Positions 18,319 to 27,375 of a stretch of DNA of 64,000 bases are shown here, in pieces. Below the pieces are notes generated by a model. It did not search any database. It worked only from the letters and a program-made list of their open reading frames with translations, and was not told where the DNA came from. Within the stretch, counting starts at the first letter, position 1. Each line of letters begins with the position of its first letter. The DNA comes from Collimonas sp. OK307 (GTDB lineage Bacteria; Pseudomonadota; Gammaproteobacteria; Burkholderiales; Burkholderiaceae_D). A program made the position numbers and the translations under genes. The stretch spans positions 186,001-250,000 of the forward strand of contig NZ_FOQI01000001.1 in NCBI RefSeq assembly GCF_900113705.1. The letters are read 5' to 3'.

Positions 18319-18806
18319 TGCATTTTCATATTTGGCATGTTGTGCATATCTTCCATGCTGTGCGTCTTCGGCATGTTGGACATGTTCTGCATCGACTCCG
18401 GAACCACTTCCGTCGAATCAGGCATCATGCCCGGCATCATGTTGTGGTTCAGGTGATACATCACCCACAACGAACCGCTCAGCATGATGAACAGCAGCAT
18501 GATCGTGAAGATCAGCGCCAGCATCGACCAGCCGCCTTCGGACTTGGTGTTCATGTGCAGGAAATACACCATATGCACAACGATCTGGACCGCAGCGAAG
18601 CCAAGCAGAACCAATCCCATGGTGCTGGACTTGTCGATGACTTTGCCCATCACCAGCCAGAACGGAATGGCTGTCAGGATCAATGCCAGTATGAAACCGG
18701 TAGTGTAGCTTTTCAGGCTGCCGTGATCGGCATGCGTATGACCGTGGTGGTCGTCGTGGCCATGGCCGACTATGCGGGCCGGATGTTCTTGATGTCCGCC
18801 GCTCAT
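18315..18806 (-). CDS. cyoD: Cytochrome bo3 quinol oxidase subunit IV, with Met/His-rich ends
   Basis: A 163-residue subunit against about 110 in E. coli. The core (31-121) has three spans and the family segment [12 protein letters not shown]. The extra length is at the ends. Residues 14-29 are His-rich ([16 protein letters not shown]), and residues 123-163 hold 12 Met in about 41 residues plus two His, ending NMPNMKMQ. Such patches can bind copper, but this is inference. The start overlaps the cyoC stop (ATGA) and the stop overlaps the surf1 start. An upstream open extension lies within cyoC and is rejected. Confidence 0.9.
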   Translation of the reverse strand: MSGGHQEHPARIVGHGHDDHHGHTHADHGSLKSYTTGFILALILTAIPFWLVMGKVIDKSSTMGLVLLGFAAVQIVVHMVYFLHMNTKSEGGWSMLALIFTIMLLFIMLSGSLWVMYHLNHNMMPGMMPDSTEVVPESMQNMSNMPKTHSMEDMHNMPNMKMQ

Positions 18807-19453
18807 GGCAAAACTCCCATCAGATAGACAAAGGTGAAGACGCCGATCCAGACCACGTCCAGAAAGTGCCAGAACATGGACAGGCACATCAGGCGCCGGC
18901 CGTTCTCAGGGGTAAGTCCATGGCGCTTGACCTGGAACATCAGCGTGATCAACCAGACGATGCCGAAAGTGACGTGCAAACCGTGCGTTGCCACCAGCGC
19001 GAAGAACGACGTCAGGAAGCCGCTGCGTTGCGGTCCTGCGCCTTCATGGATCAGGTGGGCAAACTCATACAGTTCGAGGGCGATAAAACAGGCGCCGAGG
19101 ATGCCGGTAACCGCCAGCCAGGCCAAGGTAGCACCCTGGCGTTTGCGCTGCATCTCCAGCATGGCGAAACCATAGGTGATCGACGACAGCAACAGGAACG
19201 CCGTGTTGACCGCCACCAGAGGCAGGTCAAACAGTTCAGCGCCGGTCGGGCCGCCTGCATAGTTACGGCCGATGACGGCGTAGGTCGCAAACAGACAGGC
19301 GAAGATCAGGCAATCGCTCATCAGGTAGAGCCAGAAGCCGAGCAAGGTGCCGTTTTCCGGATGATGCTCACGTACGAAGAAACGTTCGCTCAAGGAGCGG
19401 GAGTTAGCGTTGGCGCCCATGGCGCCGGCGGAAGTTTGTGTAATCTCAGACAT
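18803..19453 (-). CDS. cyoC: Cytochrome bo3 quinol oxidase subunit III
   Basis: A 216-residue subunit III with five spans. Family features are [53 protein letters not shown] and the C-terminal [20 protein letters not shown]. It stabilises the oxidase core; it binds no metal. The start ATG overlaps the cyoB end by eight bases, and its stop overlaps the cyoD start, so translation is chained. The length matches E. coli CyoC (204) with a slightly longer N-terminus. Confidence 0.95.
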   Translation of the reverse strand: MSEITQTSAGAMGANANSRSLSERFFVREHHPENGTLLGFWLYLMSDCLIFACLFATYAVIGRNYAGGPTGAELFDLPLVAVNTAFLLLSSITYGFAMLEMQRKRQGATLAWLAVTGILGACFIALELYEFAHLIHEGAGPQRSGFLTSFFALVATHGLHVTFGIVWLITLMFQVKRHGLTPENGRRLMCLSMFWHFLDVVWIGVFTFVYLMGVLP

Positions 19454-21449
19454 GGCTACCCAGCAAACGTGTGCGTTCACCCTCGGTGCGGACGACTTCG
19501 TCCGCCGAGATGTAGTAATCGCGGTTGTAGTTGAAGGTGTGGGTGATGACCGCCGCTACCAATGCCGCAAAGCCGAGGCCTGCCACCAGCCACATTTGCC
19601 AGATCAGGGCGAAGCCGCAGGCTGCTGCGAGCCCGGCGATGATGATGCCGGCGCCGGTGTTCTTCGGCATGTGGATGGCAGTAAAGCCATCTTGCGGCCG
19701 GGCGTAGCCCTGGCTCTTCATGTCGTGCCAGGCGTCATTGTCATACACCTTCGGTGTGAAAGCGAAGTTGTAGTCTGGCGGCGGTGACGAAGTCGACCAT
19801 TCCAGGGTGCGCGCACCCCATGGATCGCCGGTGTGGTCGCGCAGCGCTTCACGATTACGATAGCTGACGACCAGTTGCACCAGGAACGAGCCGATGCCGA
19901 GGGCGATCAATACCGCGCCGACAGCTGCGATCTGGAACCAGATCTGCAGTGACGGATCTTCGAAGTGGCCCAGGCGGCGTGTTACGCCCATCAAGCCAAG
20001 CACGTACAACGGCATGAAGGCGACGTAGAAACCGATAGTCCAGAACCAGAAGCTGCACTTGCCCCAGAAATCATCCAGCTTGTAGCCGAACGCTTTCGGG
20101 AACCAGAAATTGATACCCGCAAACATGCCGAACAGGACGCCGCCGATGATCACGTTATGGAAGTGGGCGATCAGGAACAAGCTGTTATGCAAGACGAAGT
20201 CGGCTGGCGGCACCGCCAACAGCACGCCGGTCATGCCGCCGATGACGAAAGTGATCATGAAACCGATAGTCCACAGCATTGGTACTTCGAAGCGGATGCG
20301 GCCGCGATACATGGTGAACAGCCAGTTGAATATCTTGGCGCCGGTCGGGATCGAAATGATCATCGTCGTGATGCCGAAGAAGGAGTTGACGCTGGCGCCC
20401 GAGCCCATGGTGAAGAAGTGATGCAGCCACACCAGGTAGGACAGGATGGTGATCACCACGGTGGCGTAGACCATCGAGGTATAACCGAACAGGCGCTTGC
20501 TGCTGAACGTCGCAACGATTTCCGAGAAAATACCGAACGCCGGCAGGATCAGGATGTACACCTCCGGGTGACCCCAGATCCAGATCAGGTTGACGTACAT
20601 CATGGCGTTGCCGCCCATGTCATTGGTAAAGAAATTAGTGCCGAAGATACGGTCCACGGACAACATGCCGAGCACTGCGGTCAGTACCGGGAAAGCGGCC
20701 ACGATCAGCACGTTGGTGCACAAGGCGGTCCAGGTGAATACCGGCATCTTCATCATGTTCATGCCTGGCGCGCGCATCTTGACGATGGTCACAATCAGGT
20801 TGACGCCGGATAGCAGCGTCCCGACCCCGGCAATCTGCAGCGCCCATATATAGTAATCGACCCCCACATCCGGACTGGCAAGAATGCCCGACAGCGGCGG
20901 ATACGCCAGCCAGCCGGTACGCGCAAATTCGCCGACGAACAAGGAAACCATGACCAGGCCGCCGCCGAAGGCAGTCATCCAGAAACTGAAGTTGTTCAGG
21001 AAGGGGAAGGCAACGTCGCGCGCACCGATCTGCAGCGGCACGATGTAGTTCATCAGGCCGGTAACCAATGGCATGGCGACGAAAAAAATCATGATCACGC
21101 CGTGCGCGGTGAAGATCTGGTCGTAGTGATGCGGCGGCAGGAAGCCGGCCGAATCGCCAAAGGCAAACGCTTGCTGGGCGCGCATCATCAAGGCGTCGGC
21201 GAAGCCGCGCAGCAGCATCACGAGGCCCAGGACGCAGTACATGATACCGATCTTCTTGTGATCGATACTGGTGAACCAGTCACGCCATAAAGTGCCCCAC
21301 ACGCGGAAATACGTCAGCGCGCCAAGCACTGCGATACCGCCGATGGCTACCATGGCAAAGGTCACCAGCAGGATCGGTTCATGATAGGGAATGGCTTCCC
21401 AGGTGAGACGGCCGAAGATCAGCTTGGTCAGATCAATATTGTCTAGCAT
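19446..21449 (-). CDS. cyoB: Cytochrome bo3 quinol oxidase subunit I
   Basis: A 667-residue heme-copper oxidase catalytic subunit (E. coli 663). All metal-site histidines are visible: the low-spin heme and CuB regions [27 protein letters not shown] (His-Tyr cross-link pair), LHHFFTMG and [10 protein letters not shown]. The R-W-hinge and quinol-oxidase N-terminal segment [14 protein letters not shown] fit CyoB rather than cytochrome c oxidase. It reduces O2 to water and pumps protons. The start ATG 21449 gives the normal N-terminus [15 protein letters not shown]; the open extension upstream is not used by the family. It follows cyoA after 105 bases. Confidence 0.97.
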   Translation of the reverse strand: MLDNIDLTKLIFGRLTWEAIPYHEPILLVTFAMVAIGGIAVLGALTYFRVWGTLWRDWFTSIDHKKIGIMYCVLGLVMLLRGFADALMMRAQQAFAFGDSAGFLPPHHYDQIFTAHGVIMIFFVAMPLVTGLMNYIVPLQIGARDVAFPFLNNFSFWMTAFGGGLVMVSLFVGEFARTGWLAYPPLSGILASPDVGVDYYIWALQIAGVGTLLSGVNLIVTIVKMRAPGMNMMKMPVFTWTALCTNVLIVAAFPVLTAVLGMLSVDRIFGTNFFTNDMGGNAMMYVNLIWIWGHPEVYILILPAFGIFSEIVATFSSKRLFGYTSMVYATVVITILSYLVWLHHFFTMGSGASVNSFFGITTMIISIPTGAKIFNWLFTMYRGRIRFEVPMLWTIGFMITFVIGGMTGVLLAVPPADFVLHNSLFLIAHFHNVIIGGVLFGMFAGINFWFPKAFGYKLDDFWGKCSFWFWTIGFYVAFMPLYVLGLMGVTRRLGHFEDPSLQIWFQIAAVGAVLIALGIGSFLVQLVVSYRNREALRDHTGDPWGARTLEWSTSSPPPDYNFAFTPKVYDNDAWHDMKSQGYARPQDGFTAIHMPKNTGAGIIIAGLAAACGFALIWQMWLVAGLGFAALVAAVITHTFNYNRDYYISADEVVRTEGERTRLLGSHV

Positions 21450-21554
21450 CGTTACTTTCCGGTGAAAAAGGGAAACGCGGCTCGCATCATACATCCAGCA
21501 TATTCAGCACCGCCGCAGGCAGAGCCGAGCGCTGCCTGCTCATGTTGCAAGCGA

Positions 21555-22493
21555 TTAGTCATTGTGCTTCGTCATGTTCTTCATGTCATGGCTACCGTCC
21601 GCAGCCATCATCTTGTCCATGCACATCTGGCCAGGCTCGATGCACCGGTTGAGGATGGCGTGGTACAGGCTCGGATCGACCGCGCCGTAGTAACGTACCG
21701 GCTCCTTCTCGCTTGGCTTCTCGAGTTGCAGGTAATCGGCCCGATCCAGTTTACGGCTTGCTGCCTTGGTGGTTTGCACCCAGTGCTCGAAATTCTCCGG
21801 TGTCATGCCGTGGAATTTGAACTTCATGTCAGAGAACCCGGCGCCGCTGTAGTTAGCGGAGAAACCGTCGTACTCGCCGGGCCGGTTGATCACGGCGTTC
21901 AGGGAAGTCTGCATGCCCGGCATGGCGTAGATCTGGCCGGCCAGGGCGGGAATGAAGAAGGAATTCATGATCGCCGACGAGGTGATCTTGAAGCGGATCG
22001 GCATGTCGACCGGCGCCGCCAGTTCATTGACAGTAGCGATGCCTTGTTCCGGATAGATGAACAGCCACTTCCAGTCCAGCGCCACTACTTCTACCGTAAG
22101 CGTCTTGGTGTCTGCGGGAATCGGACGATCCGCATCCAGGCGCGATATCGGCCGGTACGGATCAAGGGTGTGGGTGCTGATCCAGGTCAGGAGGCCGAGT
22201 GCGATGATGATGAGCAGCGGCGCGCCCCAGATCACCAGCTCCAGCTGGGTCGAGTGATCCCAGTCAGGTTCATAACGTGCCGCAGTGTTATTTTTGCGGT
22301 AGCGCCAGGCAAACCATATGGTCAGAGCGATCACCGGAACGATAATCAGCAGCATCAAAATGGTAGAGACAACGATGAGGCGACCCTGCTGCGAGGCGAT
22401 GTCGCCTGATGGATTCATCACCACCGTGTTGCAACCAGCCAACAAAACGAGGGGAAGGAGGAGCAATCCACGCCGAAATATGTGAGAAACCAT
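21555..22493 (-). CDS. cyoA: Cytochrome bo3 quinol oxidase subunit II (lipoprotein)
   Basis: A 312-residue subunit II. The lipobox LLAGC places the acylated cysteine at C21. Two spans follow, with WFAWRYRKNN after the first. The cupredoxin domain lacks the CuA cysteine pair, as expected for a quinol oxidase. The C-terminal tail has two Cys and several Met/His (CIEPGQMCMDKMM, HDMKNM), matching the Met-rich tail of CyoD. It is the first gene of the operon. The ribosome site before ATG 22493 is weak. The gap 22494-22721 to the divergent MFS gene should hold the oxidase promoter; no clear FNR-type site is seen there. Confidence 0.95.
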   Translation of the reverse strand: MVSHIFRRGLLLLPLVLLAGCNTVVMNPSGDIASQQGRLIVVSTILMLLIIVPVIALTIWFAWRYRKNNTAARYEPDWDHSTQLELVIWGAPLLIIIALGLLTWISTHTLDPYRPISRLDADRPIPADTKTLTVEVVALDWKWLFIYPEQGIATVNELAAPVDMPIRFKITSSAIMNSFFIPALAGQIYAMPGMQTSLNAVINRPGEYDGFSANYSGAGFSDMKFKFHGMTPENFEHWVQTTKAASRKLDRADYLQLEKPSEKEPVRYYGAVDPSLYHAILNRCIEPGQMCMDKMMAADGSHDMKNMTKHND

Positions 22494-22721
22494 AGGGGAA
22501 AAGTACCGTCAAAGCTATCAGATCGTGCTAATGTATCACCGACTGGTATGCGTTGGCGATTGGACGTTTTGTCCTACCCTTGCCAGTGTAGGGCTTCGTA
22601 AGTAATGAAGCTTAAAAGCTTAAAAGTTCCATTATTTGCAAGTGCTGCACTTCATCATCGGGAAGGGTTCGACACGGCCAGTTGGCGTGCCATTAATAGA
22701 AACCTAATAAGAGACAATATT

Positions 22722-24074
22722 ATGATGACGAGCACCCATAGCCATAATGGCGAAGTTTCCGCTAATTTCTCGTCGCATTCGACCGTCAGTGATGCGCAAA
22801 ATGCCAAATCAGATCATTCAAAAATCGCCCCGGGCGAGATCGCTATCGGCGTAGTTATTGGCCGCGCGTCTGAATATTTCGATTTTTTCGTGTACGCCAT
22901 GGCCTCGGTGCTGGTGTTTCCCTCTGTTTTCTTCCCGTTCGAGCAGCAACTGGAAGGCACGCTGTACTCCTTTGTGATTTTCTCCTTTGCCTTTCTGGCA
23001 AGGCCTTTCGGCACCGTGCTGTTCATGGCGATCCAGCAACGACTAGGGCGTGAGGTCAAATTGACTGCGGCGCTATTCATTCTGGGTATTTCCACGGCCG
23101 GCATCGCTTTCCTGCCGACTTTCCAACACCTCGGCTTCGCCTCGATCGTCCTGCTGGCGCTGTTGCGCATTGGCCAGGGCATTGCGTTGGGCGGCTCCTG
23201 GGATGGCCTGCCCTCGCTGCTGGCGCTGAATGCACCGCAAAACAAGCGCGGCTGGTACGCCATGCTGGGCCAGTTGGGCGCACCGGTCGGCTTCATGATC
23301 GCCGGCGGCCTGTTTGCCTATCTGATATCGAATTTGACTACGGAAGACTTCCTCGACTGGGGCTGGCGCTATCCGTTCTACGTGGCGTTTGCTATCAACG
23401 TCGTGGCGCTGTTCGCCCGCTTGCGCCTGGTGTCGACGCCGGAATACGCCCATCTGCTCGACGAGCGCGAACTGGAACCGACCAATGCGCTTGAAATGAC
23501 GCGTTCACAAGGCCGTAATGTCATCATCGGCGCCCTGGCCGCCTTGGCCAGCTACGCACTGTTCCATCTGGTCACGGTATTTCCGCTGTCATGGATCAGC
23601 CTGTATTCGATGCGCTCGGTGAGCGACTTCCTGATTCTCCAGGTCATTGGCGCGGGACTCATGGCGCTCGGCGTGATCGCTTCCGGCTTGATTGCCGACC
23701 GCTTCGGACGTCGCACCACCCTTGGCGCCTGCGCCTTGCTGATCGCGGTGCTGAGCGCCTTTGTGCCGACCTTGATGAATGGCGGGGATATTGGTCAAAA
23801 CGTATTCATTCTGCTTGGTTTCAGCTTGCTTGGACTATCCTATGGCCAGGCTGCCGGCGCCGTCACTGCCAACTTCCCTGCAAAGTATCGTTATACCGGC
23901 GCAGCCCTCACCTCCGATCTGTCCTGGCTGGTGGGCGCCGGTTTTGCTCCACTGGTGGCGCTTGGCCTGTCTGCGCATTTCGGCCTGGCGTATGTCAGCT
24001 TTTACCTGCTGTCAGGAGCGGCTTGTTCGATGGCTGCGCTCAGCCTTAATCGCGCTTTGGAAATCCGCGACTAG
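22722..24074 (+). CDS. MFS transporter, metabolite:proton symporter type
   Basis: A 450-residue 12-span permease of the metabolite-H+ symporter (MHS) branch. Family marks are IGRASEYFDFFVYAMASVLVFP in the first span, LGREVKLTAALFILG in loop 2-3, and DRFGRRTTLGACALL in loop 8-9. The N-terminal tail of about 35 residues is polar and His/Ser-rich. Start: ATG 22722 follows AAGAG at nine bases; the frame is open for 39 more codons upstream without a good site. It is divergent from cyoA, so it may share regulatory DNA with the oxidase. The substrate is unknown; organic acids are typical for this branch. Confidence 0.85.
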   Translation: MMTSTHSHNGEVSANFSSHSTVSDAQNAKSDHSKIAPGEIAIGVVIGRASEYFDFFVYAMASVLVFPSVFFPFEQQLEGTLYSFVIFSFAFLARPFGTVLFMAIQQRLGREVKLTAALFILGISTAGIAFLPTFQHLGFASIVLLALLRIGQGIALGGSWDGLPSLLALNAPQNKRGWYAMLGQLGAPVGFMIAGGLFAYLISNLTTEDFLDWGWRYPFYVAFAINVVALFARLRLVSTPEYAHLLDERELEPTNALEMTRSQGRNVIIGALAALASYALFHLVTVFPLSWISLYSMRSVSDFLILQVIGAGLMALGVIASGLIADRFGRRTTLGACALLIAVLSAFVPTLMNGGDIGQNVFILLGFSLLGLSYGQAAGAVTANFPAKYRYTGAALTSDLSWLVGAGFAPLVALGLSAHFGLAYVSFYLLSGAACSMAALSLNRALEIRD

Positions 24075-24110
24075 TCGACAATACATACGACATCAATCCG
24101 GCATCATGAA

Positions 24111-24138
24111 GCGGGCCAGTGCCCAGGCACTGGCCCGC
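24111..24138. terminator. Strong hairpin after the MFS gene
   Basis: GCGGGCCAGTGCC (24111-24123) and its exact complement GGCACTGGCCCGC (24126-24138) flank a two-base loop. It lies between two convergent genes and could stop transcription from both sides. No T-run follows. Confidence 0.65.
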
Positions 24139-24181
24139 TACCGTTTCGACCATCAACGGCCGAATTACGAGAAAGGCATGA

Positions 24182-24511
24182 TCAAGCGACCCACTTTGGC
24201 AGCACGGTCAAAGCGCCAAGAGCGAATACAACGATGCCGCCTAACTTGACAGTTAAGCGTAATTCGAATTTTTCAAACTTGGCGTCAATACGCGCCTCCA
24301 TTGCGTGCATGTCTTTACGCACATCATCAATGTCGCGCTTTACATCATCAATGTCACGCTTTACGTCGTCAACATCATGTTTGGTCGCAACATCAGCCGC
24401 CTCATGCGAATCACGAACCGCATCGGAAAGTGCTTCGGCCTGCAAAAAGGGGATTCCCGCAGCCTCCAGCGTCTTTACAAATTTCAAGGTATCAAATGCC
24501 ACGGTTGCCAT
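24182..24511 (-). CDS. DUF1640-type coiled-coil membrane protein
   Basis: A 109-residue protein with a helical N-terminus (FDTLKFVKTLEAAGIPFLQ), a central coiled coil and one C-terminal span (LGGIVVFALGALTVLPKW). The coiled coil contains three near-identical heptads, VDDVKRD, IDDVKRD and IDDVRKD, also seen as 21-bp repeats in the DNA. This is the layout of the DUF1640/CCDC90 family, known in mitochondria as regulators of the calcium uniporter and undefined in bacteria. AGGAGG lies seven bases before the ATG. It is a single gene. Confidence 0.85.
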   Translation of the reverse strand: MATVAFDTLKFVKTLEAAGIPFLQAEALSDAVRDSHEAADVATKHDVDDVKRDIDDVKRDIDDVRKDMHAMEARIDAKFEKFELRLTVKLGGIVVFALGALTVLPKWVA

Positions 24512-24624
24512 GCTACCTCCTGTCCTTACGATTTTAACAGGCTACCTGACATGATCTGATGAAGTCTATAAGGCACTAACCTAACTTATACAGGGAATGG
24601 ACGCGTTGTTGCGTCCACCTGGAT

Positions 24625-25401
24625 TCACGCACTAACCCGCTTCGGCTTCGACGGCAGGCCACCCAGATCGATCTGACTGGAAGCAATCATGAGCGAATAC
24701 CACGCCTTCGGCGCCGGTGAAGCATTTCGCTCGGCATCGCCAAGCAAACGGATATTGCGCTGAAAATCCCGAATCATTTCTTCCAGCCGGATCAGCGATG
24801 CATCCGACAGGCGGACCATCTCGGCGCCCCAAGGGATGCCCGGCCGCACGGGGGTTGATTTGGCATGTTCAGCCATGATCCACTGGGCGACCTGGTTGCG
24901 CATCGGGCCATCCTTGCGCCATTCGACGTCGCGCGCGGTCAACAAGCGCACTTCATTGCCCGGCAACAGATCAATCAGGCGTAAATTATCCAACCGGGCC
25001 AGGTAACTGACCAAGGCCGCCTGCTCCAGACCATGTTCTCGCCAGAGTTCGTCCGGCGACCCTGAGCGCAAGATGATGGCGAACACAAATGCCAGGTTCC
25101 TGTCGTCGGCCAGTACCTGCTCTTGCTCAACACTGAGCTGACGCAAGCGGGCATCGGCATCGCGCGTAGTAATTTCGATTAACTCAATCAGATTCACATC
25201 GGCAAAGGCACAAAGATCTTCGAGTCGTTCGATCGTCATGCCTTTGCATGCGAACCAGCGCTTGAGGGTGGGTTCGCTCACCGCCAGCGTTTGCGCCATC
25301 TCGCGATAACCGATACCTCGGGCGCGCAACAAGCGCTTCAGGCATGCCACCAGCAGGGGCAGTTGTCGGTCGCTTTTTTGTCTCGCCAAATTTTTTTCCA
25401 T
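24625..25401 (-). CDS. Helix-turn-helix transcriptional regulator (XRE-like)
   Basis: A 258-residue regulator. Residues 12-65 form an XRE-like helix-turn-helix: IGYREMAQTLAVSEPTLKRWFA is the helix pair and the following GMTIERLEDLCAFADVN is typical of the family. The rest (about 75-258) is a helical sensory domain without a recognised name. GGGAAG lies about seven bases before ATG 25401; an open extension upstream lacks a site. It is divergent from the amidohydrolase-Rieske cluster and separated from it by a 31-base perfect palindrome, a likely operator. It is probably the local regulator; the effector is unknown. Confidence 0.78.
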   Translation of the reverse strand: MEKNLARQKSDRQLPLLVACLKRLLRARGIGYREMAQTLAVSEPTLKRWFACKGMTIERLEDLCAFADVNLIELIEITTRDADARLRQLSVEQEQVLADDRNLAFVFAIILRSGSPDELWREHGLEQAALVSYLARLDNLRLIDLLPGNEVRLLTARDVEWRKDGPMRNQVAQWIMAEHAKSTPVRPGIPWGAEMVRLSDASLIRLEEMIRDFQRNIRLLGDAERNASPAPKAWYSLMIASSQIDLGGLPSKPKRVSA

Positions 25402-25454
25402 CGACTCTTCCCTGAGCAATTGATGCCAGCGGGTGCTGAACACGTTAGTTTGAT

Positions 25455-25485
25455 CTAAAAAGGATCATTCTATGATCCTTTTTAG
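25455..25485. promoter_or_regulatory. Perfect 14+14 palindrome in the divergent promoter region
   Basis: CTAAAAAGGATCAT (25455-25468), spacer TCT, ATGATCCTTTTTAG (25472-25485). The arms are exact complements. It sits between the divergent HTH regulator (start 25401) and the amidohydrolase (start 25560), 53 and 74 bases from their start codons, where an operator would act on both. It could also fold as an RNA hairpin, but no gene ends next to it. Confidence 0.65.
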
Positions 25486-25559
25486 AAATAGTCCCGCCAA
25501 GAAATAGCTAGTCCTAAGATAGCCTCGCAAGACTTAAAAACCACAAAGGAGAGAGACGA

Positions 25560-27281
25560 ATGGCTGATCTGTTGATTCGAGGCGGAACCGTGGTGGATGG
25601 CACAGGTGCACCAGGATTCCTGGCCGATGTACGCATGCGCGGCGACACGATTGCGGAAATCGGGCGCAACCTGCCGCACCAGGGCGAGCGCATCTTCGAT
25701 GCAAAAGGATGCTATGTAACGCCGGGCTTTATCGAAGCCCACACCCATTACGACGGCACCATGTGGTGGCAGCCTGATCTCGATCCGATGCCTGGTTATG
25801 GCGTGACCACAACCATCATGGGGAACTGCGGTTTTTCGGTGGCGCCGGTGCACGAAGATCCGGCGGTGCGCATGGAAATGGTCAAGATATTTTCGTTCTT
25901 CGAAGATATCCCGAGCGAACCTTTCGTCAGTGCGGTTGCCTGGGACTGGAGAACCTGGTCTGCCTATAAAGAATCGCTGAGCAAAAAGGTCAAGGTGTCG
26001 GCCAATATCGCCAGTTTCGTCGGCCATATCGCTTTACGCCTGGCGGTAATGGGCCTGCAAGCCTGGGACCGGGCCGCGACTCCCGACGAAATCGCCCGTA
26101 TGTGCGCGCTGCTGGAAGATGCCCTGGGCGCCGGCGCGCTGGGCTTGTCCTCAAACTTGCACGATCACGATGGTGATGACCGTCCGGTCCCTAGCCTGCT
26201 AGCCGACGATGCCGAATTCAAGGCGCTGATCACAGTGCTGGACCGATTCCCCGGAACTTCGCTGCAAGTCATCGTCGACACCTTCATGCGCAAGACCGGG
26301 CCGGCAGAGGTCGACCGCATCAGCCGTCTGTGCCAGGGTCATACGGTGCGGGTGCAATGGCTCGGCGTGCCTACCCTGCAGTTCCAGAAAGACATCCAGG
26401 GCCCGATGATCGAGCAGCACGAGCGCTTCAAAAGTGAAGGACGGGATTTCTGGACCGGCTTTACCCATGTTTCCCCGACCTATACCTTGAGTGTCAATCG
26501 CTCCCTGATCTTTGCCCAGTCCAACGACTATGCCTGGCACGAAGTCGTGCTGGCCGACACCGAGGCCGCCAAAATCGCCCTGCTGCGCGATCCTGAATGG
26601 CGCGCCCGCGCTCGTCACTCATGGGACCACGATGCATGGCGTCACTCGCCGATGGCGCAACCGCAGAATCTCTACCTGCTCAATTCCGACAATGGCGTTG
26701 GCCCGGTCAAGCTGAGCGTGGCGGAGTATGCAGAAGGACTAGGCTTGCATGCCTCTGACGCAATGGCTGAATGGCTGATCCATAACGGCTTGCAATCGAC
26801 GGTGCATCTTGCGCCTTTCGACATCGACGAGGAAATGGTAGTCCGCCTGCTAAAAGATCCGTACACGGTGGGCAATATCAGCGACGCCGGCGCGCACGGC
26901 CAGATGTTGTGCGGCGGTGGCGAAAACATGCGGCTGTTCACCCATTACGTCCAGCAGACCGGCGCATTGACTATTGAAGAAGCCGTCCATGTCCAGACCG
27001 GCAAACTGGCAAATCATTTTTCACTGAACGACCGCGGCGAAATCAAAGTCGGCAAGCGTGCCGACATCACAGTCTTCCACCTGGACGAAATCAAACATCG
27101 TGAAATGAAGAAAGTGTTCGATGTACCAGATGGCAACGGCGGCAATATCTGGCGCTGGACGCGCGATCCGGCGCCGGTTCGCCTGACGCTGGTCAACGGC
27201 ACGCCGACCTTCGACGACGGCAAGTTCACCAAAGCCTTCCCGGGCCAGCTGATCGGCCCCGTCGTACAGGAATTTGCCTGA
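25560..27281 (+). CDS. Amidohydrolase, N-acyl-D-amino-acid deacylase family
   Basis: A 573-residue metal-dependent amidohydrolase. The N-terminal segment MADLLIRGGTVVDGTGAPG and the metal site H61-T-H63 in GFIEAHTHYDG are clear. GNCGFSVAP near residue 92 and NISDAGAHGQ near 440 are signatures of the D-aminoacylase branch. It would hydrolyse an amide or cyclic amide in the cytoplasm. AGGAGA lies 8-10 bases before the ATG. It is the first gene after the palindrome and starts a rightward cluster with a Rieske oxygenase and a DUF1329 protein, suggesting a dedicated catabolic pathway. The real substrate may not be an N-acyl amino acid. Confidence 0.88.
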   Translation: MADLLIRGGTVVDGTGAPGFLADVRMRGDTIAEIGRNLPHQGERIFDAKGCYVTPGFIEAHTHYDGTMWWQPDLDPMPGYGVTTTIMGNCGFSVAPVHEDPAVRMEMVKIFSFFEDIPSEPFVSAVAWDWRTWSAYKESLSKKVKVSANIASFVGHIALRLAVMGLQAWDRAATPDEIARMCALLEDALGAGALGLSSNLHDHDGDDRPVPSLLADDAEFKALITVLDRFPGTSLQVIVDTFMRKTGPAEVDRISRLCQGHTVRVQWLGVPTLQFQKDIQGPMIEQHERFKSEGRDFWTGFTHVSPTYTLSVNRSLIFAQSNDYAWHEVVLADTEAAKIALLRDPEWRARARHSWDHDAWRHSPMAQPQNLYLLNSDNGVGPVKLSVAEYAEGLGLHASDAMAEWLIHNGLQSTVHLAPFDIDEEMVVRLLKDPYTVGNISDAGAHGQMLCGGGENMRLFTHYVQQTGALTIEEAVHVQTGKLANHFSLNDRGEIKVGKRADITVFHLDEIKHREMKKVFDVPDGNGGNIWRWTRDPAPVRLTLVNGTPTFDDGKFTKAFPGQLIGPVVQEFA

Positions 27282-27289
27282 CCTGTATG

Positions 27290-27309
27290 CCCTGCGCCCG
27301 TGCGCAGGG
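27290..27309 (+). other. Small hairpin between amidohydrolase and Rieske genes
   Basis: CCCTGCGC (27290-27297), loop CCGT, GCGCAGGG (27302-27309). No T-run follows. It may moderate read-through or stabilise mRNA within the operon. Confidence 0.4.
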
Positions 27310-27375
27310 TGCCTGATCGTTATTGAATCTCTTATTGAATGCGTAGGTCAACCTCAAAACAGGAGCGGCAGCATC

